Of a stretch of 64,000 nucleotides of DNA, positions 6,768 to 14,922 are shown piece after piece. A program made the position numbers and the translations under genes. The DNA is from TK10-74A sp965263065 (GTDB taxonomy: Bacteria; Chloroflexota; Dehalococcoidia; Bin125). A model generated the notes under the pieces. It searched no databases. It saw nothing but the letters and a program-made list of their open reading frames with translations, and was not told the origin of the DNA. Numbering within the stretch: position 1 is the first letter of the stretch; each line of letters starts with the position of its first letter. Location: assembly GCA_965263065.1 (NCBI GenBank), contig CBDHGH010000003.1, forward strand, positions 2,294,001-2,358,000, written 5' to 3'.

Positions 6768-9467
6768 ATGCCCACACACACGCAGGAAGAGCTTCTCAAC
6801 AACGAGCTCGCGAAGCTGCTAACTGACCGAGACATCCCCTCGAAAGCAGAGCGGCGGGAGCGCCGCAAGAGGATGGACGTCGTTGCCGACGTCGACGGCC
6901 TCCGCGTGGTGATCGAGGCGGAAACGGGCTTCCATCGCAAGAAGCAGGCCATCAAAGATGCCGACGCCCGGCTCAACCAGGGCCTGACAACGATCGTCTT
7001 CGCACTCTGCTACCCGGACAGCCTCGCGCAAGAGGATGTCGCCGACGCGGTGCTCACTTGGACTGTGCGTGTCAAGTCAGGCGCGCCCGCGGAGTCGTGG
7101 TCCACGGGCGGCGTGGGCCAACTCGTGCAGGCGCTACGCCAGGCCCCGAGCTCCCTGAGCGGAGCCGACAAGGCGGCGCAACGACTGTCGGACGGGCTCG
7201 ACGCGGCGGTGCAACGGCTCGGCGGCCCCACGCGCCGCAGACTCGCGCGAGCGCTCGACCTGCCCCGCAGCGAGGCCAGCTCGAAGGAAATGGGGGATGG
7301 CTACTTCACGGCAGCGAAGCGAGGCATGTTGGTTGTGGCGACGGCGATGCTCTTCCATCATCGTGTGCATCCCCACTTGCCGAGCGATCGGCCGAAGGAC
7401 TTCGACGGAGAGTGGCCGCCGGAGAGCGCGTCGGGATGCCACACGGTCCAGGCGTACCGTGAGGCTTGGCGCGCCATTCTCGCCGTGGACTACCGCCCCG
7501 TGTTCGAGACGGGGCGCGTGGCGCTGGGGGCGCTGGAGGCACAACCTGACATTGAACAGGCCGTTCGCAATCTGGCGGCTGTCGTGGTGGACGTGGCCGG
7601 GGAAGTTTCGGGCCTGCGTCACGATCTCCTCGGGCGCATCTTCCACCGCGTACTCGATACGGCTCGGTACGACGGCTCCTACTACACATCCACCGCTGCC
7701 GCCGTACTTCTGGCGTCCCTCGCCATCCGTGAGCAGGATGTGGACTGGTCGGACCCCAACACGATCGCCGAGCTTCGGATCTGCGATCCCTCCTGTGGTA
7801 CGGGCACCCTGCTCATGGCCGCTGCCGAGCGCGTGCGCGACCTTCGCCGCGCCGCTGGCCCCACTGACGAGGCCGACGAAGAGACATTGGCGCTGTGCCT
7901 GGTAGAGGACGTGCTGTGGGGCTACGACATCAACCTCACCGGAACCCACATGGCGGCTAGCACGCTGGGGATGCTCTCCCCCAAGACGCAGTTCAGCCGC
8001 ATGAACATCTACCGCGTCATTCTCGGGATGCACGAGAGCCAGGCGCGGCTCGGTTCACTGGACTTCCTGGAAGGCCGGGCTCAGTTGGCGAATTGGCCCA
8101 CTGCGGCGCGACAGGTGGCCGACGAAGACGAGGAGCAGCCGGGACAGCCCCCGGCTATGGACCTGGTCATCATGAACCCGCCCTTCACGCGCGACAGCTT
8201 GCGCCATGACCAGTTCAGCCGCCATGAGGAACAGGCCATCAAGAAGCGAGAGAAGGCGGTCTTCGAGGGACAGCCGCACAAGGCCGCCGCGCGCCTGCAC
8301 TCATCAGGCGGGGCCTTCACGGTCTTGGGACAATCCCTTCTCAAGACCGAGACCGGAGCGCTGGCGCTGATCTTGCCGACCGTCGTGCCAACCGCGCCCG
8401 GGAACTTGGCGCTGCGCCGCTACCTGGCCGAGCAGTTTCACATCGAAACAATCGTCGCTTCTCACGACCCGGAGCGGATATTCTTTTCGGAGAACACGAG
8501 CATTGGCGAGGTGCTGCTGGTCTGTCGGCGCTGGACCGGCGGGCCGAAGCCGCCCACTCGTGTCGTGAACCTTGCCCGGAATCCATCGACCCCCGTGGAA
8601 GCACTGGACATCGCCGCGCGGATCGCCCGTGCGAGGAAATCAGACCCCGGCTTCACCGTGCAATCGGTCGAGGCGGAGCGGATCGAACGGGGAGACTGGT
8701 ACGCGGTCAACTTCCTATCGCCCTACTTGGTGGGCATGTACCGGACCCTGCGTGAAGAGCCGCTTTTTGGGGGTAGGCACTCCGTGCCGATGTCCGAATT
8801 GGCGGAGGTTGGCCCAGAGGGGAGACGTATTCGAGACGTCTACACCCGCTCGAAACTGCCCACGGCGTCCGGGCGACGGGCGTTGTGGTATCACAAGACC
8901 GATGTAACCACGACAATGGGGGCGGAGACGGACGTCTACATCGAGCCCAAACCGTCGGGTCGGCATCTCGCCGATCGCTACTGGGAAAGCCGCAGCCAAC
9001 TCCTGTTGCCGCACCGGCTCTGGCTCCCTCTTGCGAGGGTCGCCGCAGTCACCACGCCAGAGCCCGCCGTCGGTTCAATATGGACCCCGTGTCGGCCACA
9101 TGACCCGGAAACCCTTGAGGCTTTGTGCCTGTACCTCAACTCCTCGGTCGGAATCCTCGCCCTGCTCGGCGAACGCGACAACCGAAAGCCTTCCTACCCG
9201 TCGTTCTCGCTCGACGCGCTGCGTTCAATCCCCGTACCGAACTTCGCTGAAATCGACTCCGAGGCTCGGAAATACCTGCGCGCCAACTTCAAGTGGCTAC
9301 AGGACTTGACGTTGCGTCCCTTCCCGGAAGCGAACGAAGACTCCGTACGCAAGCAGATCGACGACGCGGTGACCGAGGCGCTGGGCTTGGATGCGGAATG
9401 GGTCGCCAGGGTTCGCCGGGGGCTGTCGGAGGAACCGTCGGTCACGAACCGTCGCCACGGCGCCTGA
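6768..9467 (+). CDS. N6-adenine DNA methylase with nuclease-like N-terminal domain
   Basis: This 899-residue protein has a gamma-class DNA methyltransferase core: the SAM-binding motif I CDPSCGTGTLLMAAAERV near residue 338 and the catalytic motif IV VIMNPPFTRD near residue 468. The N-terminal 80 residues read RMDVVADVDGLRVVIEAE and then KKQAIKDADARLN, a plausible PD-(D/E)xK arrangement. The C-terminal third resembles a target-recognition domain (WTPCRPHDPETLEALCLYLN). The layout suggests a single-chain type IIG-like restriction-modification enzyme, or a methylase that belongs to a defence module. No separate endonuclease gene is adjacent; the next gene converges on it. Confidence 0.78.
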   Translation: MPTHTQEELLNNELAKLLTDRDIPSKAERRERRKRMDVVADVDGLRVVIEAETGFHRKKQAIKDADARLNQGLTTIVFALCYPDSLAQEDVADAVLTWTVRVKSGAPAESWSTGGVGQLVQALRQAPSSLSGADKAAQRLSDGLDAAVQRLGGPTRRRLARALDLPRSEASSKEMGDGYFTAAKRGMLVVATAMLFHHRVHPHLPSDRPKDFDGEWPPESASGCHTVQAYREAWRAILAVDYRPVFETGRVALGALEAQPDIEQAVRNLAAVVVDVAGEVSGLRHDLLGRIFHRVLDTARYDGSYYTSTAAAVLLASLAIREQDVDWSDPNTIAELRICDPSCGTGTLLMAAAERVRDLRRAAGPTDEADEETLALCLVEDVLWGYDINLTGTHMAASTLGMLSPKTQFSRMNIYRVILGMHESQARLGSLDFLEGRAQLANWPTAARQVADEDEEQPGQPPAMDLVIMNPPFTRDSLRHDQFSRHEEQAIKKREKAVFEGQPHKAAARLHSSGGAFTVLGQSLLKTETGALALILPTVVPTAPGNLALRRYLAEQFHIETIVASHDPERIFFSENTSIGEVLLVCRRWTGGPKPPTRVVNLARNPSTPVEALDIAARIARARKSDPGFTVQSVEAERIERGDWYAVNFLSPYLVGMYRTLREEPLFGGRHSVPMSELAEVGPEGRRIRDVYTRSKLPTASGRRALWYHKTDVTTTMGAETDVYIEPKPSGRHLADRYWESRSQLLLPHRLWLPLARVAAVTTPEPAVGSIWTPCRPHDPETLEALCLYLNSSVGILALLGERDNRKPSYPSFSLDALRSIPVPNFAEIDSEARKYLRANFKWLQDLTLRPFPEANEDSVRKQIDDAVTEALGLDAEWVARVRRGLSEEPSVTNRRHGA

Positions 9468-9489
9468 GCCGGAGCCGCGCGCCGACCGG

Positions 9490-10194
9490 TCAGACGCCGG
9501 GAAGCTGGCTCACGTCGAATTCCACGCTGACGCCGAATACCTGAAGCAGGGTGGCGATCTCGGCGGCAAGTCTCAGCGCCTCGGTTGCCTTGCTCTTGTG
9601 GAACCTGTTCGCGGCACGGCGGAGGAACTCCAGCACCTTCGCGACGGACGGAGGGTGGTCCGTTTGAGACGGTGGAACACCGAGGCGGCCATCGATGTAG
9701 TCTGAGAGTTCATCGAGTTCGACGACAAGGCCGTCCAGCAAGCCCGCTTCCAGCGGCCTCACGTCCGTCGTGAGTATCCGATCTACCTCGGCCCTCAGGG
9801 CATCCAGGTGGAGTCGGGCCGTCTTCATTGCGCCCGCATCTTGCGGCAGCGGGGCGCGCGCCTCGCGCCCCGGTTCCGATGTGCCGGATTGGAGCAGGAA
9901 CTCCGCGGGAGCACCCGAGGGGAATGGCGCAGGCCCATCGCCAATGATCCGAGGCTGATCCCCATCTTGTGGCTGATATTTCTCCTTCACCCAGGGCCCA
10001 TCATCGCAACGAAGGCGGACTCTCTCGTCAGCGGTCAACTTGACCATCGGCGGGCCATCGGTCTTGAAGAACACCGCCCACCTCGACGTGCCATCATCGA
10101 TCGAGTGTCGGCCGTGCGCTTTGATTTTGGAAACTTGAAGGAATCCGATGTCAAGTGTCATCTGACCTGACCAGTTGAATATCGCCTCAGCCAT
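9490..10194 (-). CDS. Hypothetical protein, convergent with the DNA methylase
   Basis: I do not recognise this 234-residue protein. The N-terminal half is beta-rich (FNWSGQMTLDIGFLQVSKIK). A Pro/Gly linker around residues 78-115 follows, then a helical C-terminal half (LHLDALRAEVDRILTTDV and SVAKVLEFLRRAANRFHKS). There is no signal peptide or TM segment. AAAGGA precedes the ATG by 7 bases. It ends 22 bases from the methylase stop on the opposite strand. A link to that methylase is possible from position only. Confidence 0.6.
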   Translation of the reverse strand: MAEAIFNWSGQMTLDIGFLQVSKIKAHGRHSIDDGTSRWAVFFKTDGPPMVKLTADERVRLRCDDGPWVKEKYQPQDGDQPRIIGDGPAPFPSGAPAEFLLQSGTSEPGREARAPLPQDAGAMKTARLHLDALRAEVDRILTTDVRPLEAGLLDGLVVELDELSDYIDGRLGVPPSQTDHPPSVAKVLEFLRRAANRFHKSKATEALRLAAEIATLLQVFGVSVEFDVSQLPGV

Positions 10195-10350
10195 TCACGG
10201 TCCTTTCCAGGGGCGCCAGCGACGACCGCAGCTTCTTGATCCCCACCCCGTCGGAGGCGGCGGTGAGATCCATGCCGGCGCGGCCGCACCCCACCCGTCC
10301 GGCGCACGGCGGCACAGCCCGGATCGTCCCGCGGTCGTCTCAGGGGAGTC

Positions 10351-10426
10351 TGGTGCCGAGGGGCAGAATCGAACTGCCGACACCACGATTTTCAGTCGTG
10401 TGCTCTACCGACTGAGCTACCTCGGC
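10351..10426 (-). tRNA. tRNA-Phe (anticodon GAA), CCA encoded
   Basis: On the minus strand the acceptor arms GCCGAGG and CCTCGGC pair. The D-arm is GCTCAGTCGGTAGAGC. The anticodon arm is ACGACTGAAAATCGT with GAA in the loop, and the T-arm contains GTTCGATTC. The 3' ACCA is encoded. Reading the GAA anticodon gives phenylalanine (UUC/UUU). All four arms close without mismatches that would suggest a pseudogene. Confidence 0.95.
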
Positions 10427-10504
10427 CCATTCCGACCGCGATCATACCCCCATCCCCGCCCGGCGGCATCGTCGCACCGACGCGTCCCTAGTGCGGGCCG
10501 TTGC

Positions 10505-10510
10505 TATCAT
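10505..10510 (+). promoter_or_regulatory. TATCAT box placed for a leaderless mRNA
   Basis: TATCAT ends 6 bases before the ATG at 10517, the same spacing seen before 11915, 20717, 29457, 30843 and 58634. Confidence 0.45.
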
Positions 10511-10516
10511 GCGGCC

Positions 10517-11482
10517 ATGTCCCGCATCCTCGTCACCTCCGCCCTGCCCCGCGACGGCAAGACCGCCGTCGCGACCGGCCTCGCGCACGTGCTACGCCAC
10601 GGCGGCGACCCCGCCGCCCGCCCGACCGTCCGCCTCGTCCGCCTGGCCGGCGCACCCGGCGATGCCTCCGCCGACGCCGACGCCACCACCTTCGCCCACG
10701 TCCAGGGCGTCCGCGCCGCCGGCGCGCCCGAGAGCGCGCCGCCGTCCGACACCGGCCACACGGTCGTCGAGGTCCCCGACCCCGCCGCCTGCGCCGCCCT
10801 CCGCCGGTCGGACCCAGACAGCGCCACGACCGTGCTCCTCGTCACCCGCTACCGCGAGGCCGACGACGACACCCTGCGCCGCGCCGCGACCGCCGCCGCC
10901 GCCGACGGCCTGCTCGTCAACGCGCTGCCCACGGGCCCCGCCCACGGCGCCGGCCGCGCCGAGGCCCAGCGCCTCGCCGATGTCGCCGGCCTGCCCCTGC
11001 TCGCGACCATCGACCAGGACCGGCTGCTCAGCGCCCCCCTCGTCGACGCCATGGCCCAGGCCATCGACGGCGAGCTCGGCGGCGACGCGACCCTCTGGGG
11101 CGAGGCCGCCGAGTGGCTCCAGGTCGGCCCGATCAGCGCCCACAGCGGCATCGACCACTTCAGCCGCTACCCCGACAAGTCCGTCATCACCCGCAACGAC
11201 AAGCTCGACGTCGCCCTCGCCGCCCTCGACGCCGAGCCGCTCTGCCTCATCCTCAGCGGCGGCGCGCCCAACCTGCCCTACATCGCCCAGCGCGCCGAGC
11301 AGGAGCAGTTCGCCCTCATCGTCACGCCGCTCGACACGCCGCAGGCCGTCAACCGCATCGGCGATCTCTACGGCCGCGCGCCCTTCAGCGGCGCGCGCAA
11401 GCGGGGCCGCGCCGTCGAGCTCATCGCCGCCTGCCCGGGCCTGCTCGCCGCCCTCACCGCCGCGCCCGCGCCGTCCGGCTAG
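10517..11482 (+). CDS. P-loop (BioD/CobQ-like) and DRTGG domain protein
   Basis: This 321-residue protein starts MSRILVTSALPRDGKTAVAT, a glycine-poor P-loop (PRDGKT) of the dethiobiotin-synthetase/cobyrinate-synthase type. A DRTGG domain lies at about residues 205-300, with ISAHSGIDHFSRYPDKSVIT and LCLILSGGAPNLPYI. This combination matches the N-terminal regulatory part of some phosphotransacetylases and stand-alone proteins of unknown function. I chose the internal ATG because an upstream extension would run over the tRNA, and a TATCAT box sits 6 bases before it. The thioesterase gene follows 16 bases later, probably in the same transcript. Confidence 0.78.
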   Translation: MSRILVTSALPRDGKTAVATGLAHVLRHGGDPAARPTVRLVRLAGAPGDASADADATTFAHVQGVRAAGAPESAPPSDTGHTVVEVPDPAACAALRRSDPDSATTVLLVTRYREADDDTLRRAATAAAADGLLVNALPTGPAHGAGRAEAQRLADVAGLPLLATIDQDRLLSAPLVDAMAQAIDGELGGDATLWGEAAEWLQVGPISAHSGIDHFSRYPDKSVITRNDKLDVALAALDAEPLCLILSGGAPNLPYIAQRAEQEQFALIVTPLDTPQAVNRIGDLYGRAPFSGARKRGRAVELIAACPGLLAALTAAPAPSG

Positions 11483-11498
11483 GCGCGACCGCCGCCCC

Positions 11499-11885
11499 AT
11501 GCCCAAACTCCCCTACGACCCCTTCGCCGCGGGCCTCCTGCGGATGGCCGAGGGCCCCAGCGCCGACGGCGTCAACCGCAGCCACATCGACGTCCGCCCC
11601 GAGCTGCTCAACGCCAACGGCGCCGTCCACGGGGGCGTCACTTTCTCGCTCATCGACCAGAGCCTCGGCGACGCCGTCGACTCCGTCCTCGCGCCCGGCG
11701 AGACCAACGTCACCGTCGAGCTCAAGGTCAACTACCTCGAGCCGGTCCTCGATGGCCGCATCGACTGCGACTCCCGCGTGCTCCGCCGCGGCCGCCGCCT
11801 CGTCATCGCCGAGGCCGATGTCCACAACGCGGGCCGGCTCGTCGCCAAGGGCCTCGGCACCTTCGCCGTCGTCCCCCGCCCCTGA
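11499..11885 (+). CDS. PaaI-type (hotdog fold) thioesterase
   Basis: This 128-residue hotdog-fold protein has the family signature HIDVRPELLNANGAVHGGVT (residues 27-46), in which the Asn/His-Gly-Gly region forms the active site on the long helix. The second half shows TNVTVELKVNYLEPV and a strand GLGTFAVV. PaaI-like enzymes hydrolyse acyl- or aryl-CoA thioesters; the substrate here is not evident. It starts 16 bases after the DRTGG gene and is probably co-transcribed. Its length is normal for the family. Confidence 0.85.
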   Translation: MPKLPYDPFAAGLLRMAEGPSADGVNRSHIDVRPELLNANGAVHGGVTFSLIDQSLGDAVDSVLAPGETNVTVELKVNYLEPVLDGRIDCDSRVLRRGRRLVIAEADVHNAGRLVAKGLGTFAVVPRP

Positions 11886-11914
11886 CCGCCGCCGCGCCCG
11901 ACTACGCTGCCGCC

Positions 11915-12304
11915 ATGCCCAGCGCCAAGATCGGTACCTTCGACGACCTCCTCGACGCCACCGACGAGGCCCTGCGGCCGATCCTCCACGCCCTGCGCCA
12001 GACCATCCGCGACATCCACCCCGAGACCTGCGAGGTCGTGCGCCTCGGCGACGGCGCCGCCAACTACGGCGTCGGCCCGCGCAAGATGCTCGACGGCTAC
12101 GCCTACCTCATGCCCCAGCGCGCCTGGGTCAACCTCGGCTTCTACCAGGGCGTCGCCCTGCCCGACCCCGAGCGCCTGCTCGACGGCACGGGCGCGAAAA
12201 TGCGCCACGTCAAGATCCGCAGCCTCGACGACGCGCGCCGTCCGGCGCTGTGCGCCCTCGTCGCCGCCGCCCTCGCCGAGCGCCGGGCTGTCGTCGGTGG
12301 GTGA
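11915..12304 (+). CDS. DUF1801 domain-containing protein
   Basis: This 129-residue protein has the DUF1801 (YdhG-like) layout: an N-terminal helix DEALRPILHALRQTIRDI, the strand-turn ETCEVVRLGDGAANYGVG, AYLMPQRAWVNLGFYQG, and the C-terminal segment GTGAKMRHVKIRSLDD. The last is the conserved 'GTGKxxRHVKI' motif of the family. The family is structurally known but its function is unclear. A TACGCT box (11903-11908) ends 6 bases before the ATG, again predicting a leaderless message. Confidence 0.8.
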   Translation: MPSAKIGTFDDLLDATDEALRPILHALRQTIRDIHPETCEVVRLGDGAANYGVGPRKMLDGYAYLMPQRAWVNLGFYQGVALPDPERLLDGTGAKMRHVKIRSLDDARRPALCALVAAALAERRAVVGG

Positions 12305-12352
12305 GTTGCTCCGGTCCCGCATCCACCCGGCGCGGTTCCCGTCAGGGGCCTC

Positions 12353-12937
12353 CTACTTCCTCGGGCGATAGTCCCTCGGATCACGACAGGCGTCGTAGGT
12401 CGCCTTGTCTATCCGAACCCACGTCGTTCCCGGAACCCCTCTCCGTGAAACCCCAGGACCAAACGGGAAGCAGGATTCGAAGATGAGTTCCCGATCCTGC
12501 GCCTGAGCGATCTCCTTTGCCAAGCGCACGGCGGGTCCGAAGTCCGAATCCTGACTGACGATCATCGCGGCTTCGTACTGCCGTTCGTAGGTGGCACGCA
12601 CCAAATCCACGGCCAGGCTGACATCGACGCCCTTCTCCTGCCGTGCAGCGCTCACTCTGCCCCGGTAGACGTGAATCCCCCGGCTCTTCAAGTACCCGAT
12701 CTTGTTCGACCAGAAATCATGCCAGAACAACTGCCGCGGCCCGACGCTCGGATCGGGGACACCGGTGTAGAAACGCACCTCAGCAAGGGTGCGCCCGGGT
12801 GCCCGGGAGACCAGTGCGTGCGCCAGCTTCTCGACGTCGTAGCTTGGCCAGTCATACGGTGACGACGGGCCGGACGACCAGGCTGTCCGCGCCAAGTGGA
12901 AGAGGTTCTGTCCGTCGATGAGAACAATGGTGCGCAT
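12353..12937 (-). CDS. NYN/PIN-like (LabA-type, DUF88) nuclease domain protein
   Basis: This 194-residue protein from the chosen start reads MRTIVLIDGQNLFHLA. That carries the first conserved Asp-x-x-Asn of the NYN domain. Further acidic residues appear in QEKGVDVSLAVDLV and MIVSQDSDFGPAVRLAKE, matching the PIN-like active site predicted to cleave RNA. I place the start at 12937 because this strand begins the fold; an upstream ATG at 12994 would add 19 unlikely residues. A run of seven T lies immediately before the ATG, and no Shine-Dalgarno site is seen. It is convergent with the DUF1801 gene. Confidence 0.82.
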   Translation of the reverse strand: MRTIVLIDGQNLFHLARTAWSSGPSSPYDWPSYDVEKLAHALVSRAPGRTLAEVRFYTGVPDPSVGPRQLFWHDFWSNKIGYLKSRGIHVYRGRVSAARQEKGVDVSLAVDLVRATYERQYEAAMIVSQDSDFGPAVRLAKEIAQAQDRELIFESCFPFGPGVSRRGVPGTTWVRIDKATYDACRDPRDYRPRK

Positions 12938-13068
12938 AAAAAAACACCCGCCCAGGAACATGGCCGAGGCCAGAGTCCAGCGGGCGGGGAGCAAATCGAG
13001 TTCACCCTACCGTTTCCGGCGACGCCGCGTCAACCTGCTTGACTCCTGGATCCGTCACTCCGACCACG

Positions 13069-13284
13069 TCAGGGCGAGGAGAACACCAGCAGAAGTACGG
13101 CCATGATCGCGGTCAGAGCGACGATGATGACCGTGATGATGACCGCTGCCTGGATGGCGAGCGCCCGGTGGAGCGTCGCCTCGAACTGCTCCGTGGTCAC
13201 AGGACGGCGCCTCGCGTCTTCGGCGTCTTCGCCTGTCGCGTCGGCCTGCGCTTCCGGCGTCCTGGTCCCGCGCAGTGTCCACAC
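13069..13284 (-). CDS. Small coiled-coil/C-terminal TM protein, diverged duplicate
   Basis: This 71-residue protein is a paralogue of the next one (13331-13552). PEAQADATGEDAEDARRR aligns with PEAQADAAVEVAEDSTRG, and VTTEQFEATLHRALAIQAA with VTQDQLEATLNRALLRQAA, followed by a hydrophobic C-terminal helix (VIITVIIVALTAIMAVLLLV). The N-terminal 15 residues found in the paralogue are replaced by an unrelated MWTLRGTRT. It is therefore probably a decaying copy with a new start. The architecture recalls bacterial DUF1640-type proteins (helix plus C-terminal anchor). Confidence 0.5.
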   Translation of the reverse strand: MWTLRGTRTPEAQADATGEDAEDARRRPVTTEQFEATLHRALAIQAAVIITVIIVALTAIMAVLLLVFSSP

Positions 13285-13330
13285 GGCGACGCCCCCTACT
13301 CCGGCCCCGCGTCGGCGCGGCGCGCCCCCG
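13285..13330 (-). repeat. Duplicated remnant of the 3' end of the zinc-ribbon gene
   Basis: On the minus strand this stretch reads as ...RRADAGPE-stop, nearly the same as the RRVDAGPE-stop end of the gene at 13623. It sits in the same position relative to a small TM gene. It shows that a segment containing the zinc-ribbon gene end plus the small TM gene was tandemly duplicated. Confidence 0.6.
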
Positions 13331-13552
13331 TCAGAGTTTGGTGAACGCCGCGATGATCGCGGTCATGATCATGATGATGAACGCTGCCTGTCTGAGCAGG
13401 GCCCGGTTGAGTGTCGCTTCCAGCTGGTCTTGGGTCACGAAACCACGGGTCGAGTCTTCGGCCACTTCCACCGCCGCATCGGCTTGCGCTTCCGGCATGC
13501 CGCTCCGGACGAGCTTATGGACCGCCTGCCGTGTGTTGAACCGGATCGTCAT
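13331..13552 (-). CDS. Small coiled-coil protein with C-terminal membrane anchor (DUF1640-like)
   Basis: This 73-residue protein reads TIRFNTRQAVHKLVRSGMPE, then a predicted helix AQADAAVEVAED, QLEATLNRALLRQ and a C-terminal TM helix (AAFIIMIMTAIIAAF). The 'F-T-x-x-x-x-L-x-x-x-G-x-x-x-x-Q-A' start followed by helices and a terminal anchor is typical of DUF1640-type bacterial proteins. These are related to mitochondrial MCUR1/CCDC90, and their bacterial role is unknown. It lies downstream of the zinc-ribbon gene and upstream of its own diverged copy. Confidence 0.55.
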   Translation of the reverse strand: MTIRFNTRQAVHKLVRSGMPEAQADAAVEVAEDSTRGFVTQDQLEATLNRALLRQAAFIIMIMTAIIAAFTKL

Positions 13553-13622
13553 TGCGCCATCTCTCGTCGAATCGTCGTCCCGATTCTAGCACCGCGACCG
13601 GCGAGTTGCCCCCGACGCCCTC

Positions 13623-14396
13623 CTACTCCGGGCCCGCATCGACGCGGCGCGGGCCTCGCACCGGACCCGGCGGCCGCCACGTCGCCGACCCCCCGCCCGA
13701 CGGTCGCCGCTCCTCGGCCGACCCCGGACGCTCCCGCTGCGAGAACGGCGTCCCGGCATCCGACCCCGGCGCCGACCCCAGCGGCCGTCGCGGCAGGTCG
13801 CCCCGTCCCACCTCCAGCCCCGCCAGCGGCGCGACCGGCTCGTCGAGCCCGCCCAGCCCCAGCAACTCCTCCCCCTCCTCCTCCTCAACCGCCGGTTGCC
13901 GCTCCCGCGTCACGCCGCACCACGGGCACGACCGCCACACGAACGACATCGCCTTGCCGCACTCGCCGCAGGCGTCCTTGAGCCCCGTCGTGCAGTGCGG
14001 GCACACGACATAATCTTCCTCGACCGGCTGGCTGCAGGTCGGGCAGGCCAGCGCCTCGCCCAGGTCGCGCAGCAGCGTCTCCTCCTCCAACTGGCGGTCG
14101 TACAACTCGGCCAGCGTCAGCGGCGGTCGCAGCACGCGGTACAGCACCCAGCCGGGCAGGTTGAGCGCCATCACCATCAGCACCGCCACCAGCTGCGACA
14201 CCGGGTCGTGCGACCGCGACCGCATGTCGCGCGCCGTCCAGATGACCGCCGTCAGCCACAGCGCGATCACATACGCCGCCAGCACCACGCCGATGATGAT
14301 CCCCGTGTTCTCGGGGCTGCCCCCCGGCCACGTGATCAGCGGCACGGCCACCGCCGGCGCGGAGAAGCGGCGCGCGCCCATCCCCGCGACAGTCAT
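13623..14396 (-). CDS. Zinc-ribbon membrane protein
   Basis: This protein has two hydrophobic helices at its N-terminus (TGIIIGVVLAAYVIALWLTA and LVAVLMVMALNLPGWVLY). A pair of four-cysteine zinc ribbons follows (CPTCSQPVEEDYVVCPHC and CGECGKAMSFVWRSCPWCG), then an acidic, Pro/Gly-rich tail. The topology suggests a membrane-anchored protein with a cytoplasmic double zinc ribbon; its function is unknown. I chose the ATG at 14396 (257 residues) because a TACGAT -10-like box lies between it and a possible upstream GTG at 14456. Confidence 0.65.
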   Translation of the reverse strand: MTVAGMGARRFSAPAVAVPLITWPGGSPENTGIIIGVVLAAYVIALWLTAVIWTARDMRSRSHDPVSQLVAVLMVMALNLPGWVLYRVLRPPLTLAELYDRQLEEETLLRDLGEALACPTCSQPVEEDYVVCPHCTTGLKDACGECGKAMSFVWRSCPWCGVTRERQPAVEEEEGEELLGLGGLDEPVAPLAGLEVGRGDLPRRPLGSAPGSDAGTPFSQRERPGSAEERRPSGGGSATWRPPGPVRGPRRVDAGPE

Positions 14397-14465
14397 GCAT
14401 ACCCCCGCACTGCGCCCACCCTCATCGGAACCGCCACGATCATCGTACCGCCCCACGGCGGCTCA

Positions 14466-14515
14466 ATCACCGTCCCCGCCCAAGAAACGCGCGGGAGCGT
14501 CGGGGGGTTCCCCTT
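14466..14515. repeat. Intergenic repeat, copy 1 of 2
   Basis: ATCACCGTCCCCGCCCAAGA and the next 30 bases recur almost identically at 17168-17217. Weaker similarity continues for about 90 bases in both copies (each ends near GCGACGCCGAG). Both copies lie upstream of a toxin/antitoxin-like plus-strand gene. CCCGC..GCGGG and GGGA..TCCC pairings suggest alternative hairpins, but I do not know their role. Confidence 0.6.
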
Positions 14516-14702
14516 GGTCCCGCTCATCGGCATGCTCGACGCCGCCGATCCGGCCGCGGGAGCACGAGCGACGCCGAGGCTCGCGGCCTGATCTGGCTTG
14601 CGCCCGCGGTGGGCACTTATCCCCACCTCCTGGACCGAGTATCCTTTCGGTACCCGGTTCATTGACCCCCGGGCGCTCGGTTGTTGGAGAGAGGACCGTG
14701 CC

Positions 14703-14918
14703 ATGTCGGCGATTGACGCATCCATCCCCCGGCAATTCCTAGAGGCCCCCGACCTTGGCGACGAGTTCATGGAGACGCTGCGCAAGCTCGCCGCCCAACC
14801 CATGACGCCAGCGCAGCGCCGGGCGCAGCGCGTCTCGTTCATCATGGGCACGCTTCCGCACGACAGCCCGACCACCAGGGCGGAGGTCGAGGACTACCTG
14901 GAGCGGGAAGGCCTCTAG
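14703..14918 (+). CDS. Small protein upstream of Fic, putative antitoxin partner
   Basis: This 71-residue soluble protein (MSAIDASIPRQFLEAPDLGD start, DSPTTRAEVEDYLEREGL end) is not recognised. It precedes the Fic-domain gene by 4 bases and has GAGAGG upstream of its ATG. A TATCCT box lies at about 14639. Small proteins in this position are often Fic inhibitors, but the (S/T)xxxE(G/N) inhibitory motif is not present in clear form. The antitoxin role is therefore an inference from gene order only. Confidence 0.5.
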   Translation: MSAIDASIPRQFLEAPDLGDEFMETLRKLAAQPMTPAQRRAQRVSFIMGTLPHDSPTTRAEVEDYLEREGL

Positions 14919-14922
14919 CCTC

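Noticed and set aside
10175..10516. N-terminal extension of the DRTGG-domain gene
   Set aside because: It would run through the tRNA-Phe gene, and the internal ATG has a well-placed TATCAT box.
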